Shown: piece after piece, positions 5,183 to 5,339 of the stretch
Layout of the letters: each line of letters starts with the position of its first letter
Position numbering within the stretch: the stretch's first letter is position 1
Origin: Bacteroidota bacterium
GTDB taxonomy: Bacteria; Bacteroidota; Bacteroidia; UBA7662
Direction: 5' to 3'
Length of the DNA: 5,339 nucleotides
Assembly (NCBI GenBank): GCA_016868485.1
Contig: VGGT01000142.1
Span: 1 to 5,339, forward strand
Made by a program: the position numbers and the translations under genes
The notes under the pieces: model-generated
The model's database searches: none
Told to the model about the DNA's origin: nothing
What the model saw: only the letters and a program-made list of their open reading frames with translations

Positions 5183-5339
5183 ATGGCACTAGAGCTTTAT
5201 GCATCCTCCGCGCTGGCGAAATTGTGTGATCGATTGGTGAATGACCTCAAGCGCGAACAAGCTGGGGTGTTCGACCCCATTTGGATCATCACCCAAACCG
5301 ATGGAATGGATGGTTGGTTGCGCGAGCGAATGGCTCGTG
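5183..5339 (+). CDS. recC: RecC N-terminus, exodeoxyribonuclease V gamma subunit (3' end outside window)
   Basis: An ATG at 5183 opens a frame of 52 codons that continues past the right edge. Its start, MALELYASSALAKLCDRL, then a PIWIITQTDGMDGWLRE segment, matches the layout of RecC N-termini: a short strand 'lyhSn.l..L', a helix, then 'ivvqt.GM..WL' with an invariant-looking GM and WL. RecC holds RecB and RecD together, splits the DNA strands and recognises Chi. The gene follows recD by 36 bp on the same strand, so the two are probably co-transcribed. The gap contains T6 (5152-5157) and A6 (5163-5168) that could form only a weak AT hairpin. A purine-rich GAGAACGAAAGA run precedes the ATG and may aid ribosome binding. 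The call rests on the N-terminal pattern plus recD adjacency. Confidence 0.8.
   Translation, partial: MALELYASSALAKLCDRLVNDLKREQAGVFDPIWIITQTDGMDGWLRERMAR

Overview
The window most likely comes from a member of the Bacteroidota. The AAA-ATPase gene and recD are each preceded by a sequence matching the Bacteroidota -7 promoter element TAnnTTTG, Shine-Dalgarno signals are weak or missing, and an AAA/DUF4143 ATPase of the type abundant in that phylum is present. The lineage is inferred from sequence style alone; no rRNA or other marker gene is in view.

The left part (about 1-2270) looks like a decayed accessory patch. It opens with the last 40 codons of an unidentified protein. A 358-bp AT-rich non-coding stretch follows, carrying inverted repeats, a GC-rich repeat ending in a T-run, and a promoter. 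Then comes an intact AAA/DUF4143 ATPase (483-1799). A 53-codon ORF with a signal peptide overlaps the end of the ATPase gene and runs out of frame into a broken gene (1864-2183). That broken gene carries two single-base frameshifts and probably an internal deletion. Its 3' end stops exactly where three direct repeats with a 24-bp period begin (2181-2252), which look like one end of an IS21-type insertion sequence whose transposase genes are not present here.

The right part is GC-richer and looks chromosomal. An FkbM-family methyltransferase is on the minus strand (2288-3169). A 123-bp divergent intergenic region with an operator-like dyad separates it from recD (3293-5146, plus strand), which encodes the alpha subunit of exodeoxyribonuclease V. 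The start of recC (5183 to the window end) follows 36 bp downstream. RecD and RecC would assemble with RecB, expected beyond the window, into the RecBCD helicase-nuclease for double-strand-break repair and degradation of linear DNA. The recD gene carries a perfect in-frame 42-bp tandem duplication near its 5' end.

I see no clear new multi-gene system. The points most worth checking are the recD duplication, the solitary IS21-like end abutting the broken gene, the layered decay of that gene, and the dyad in the recD/methyltransferase intergenic region.
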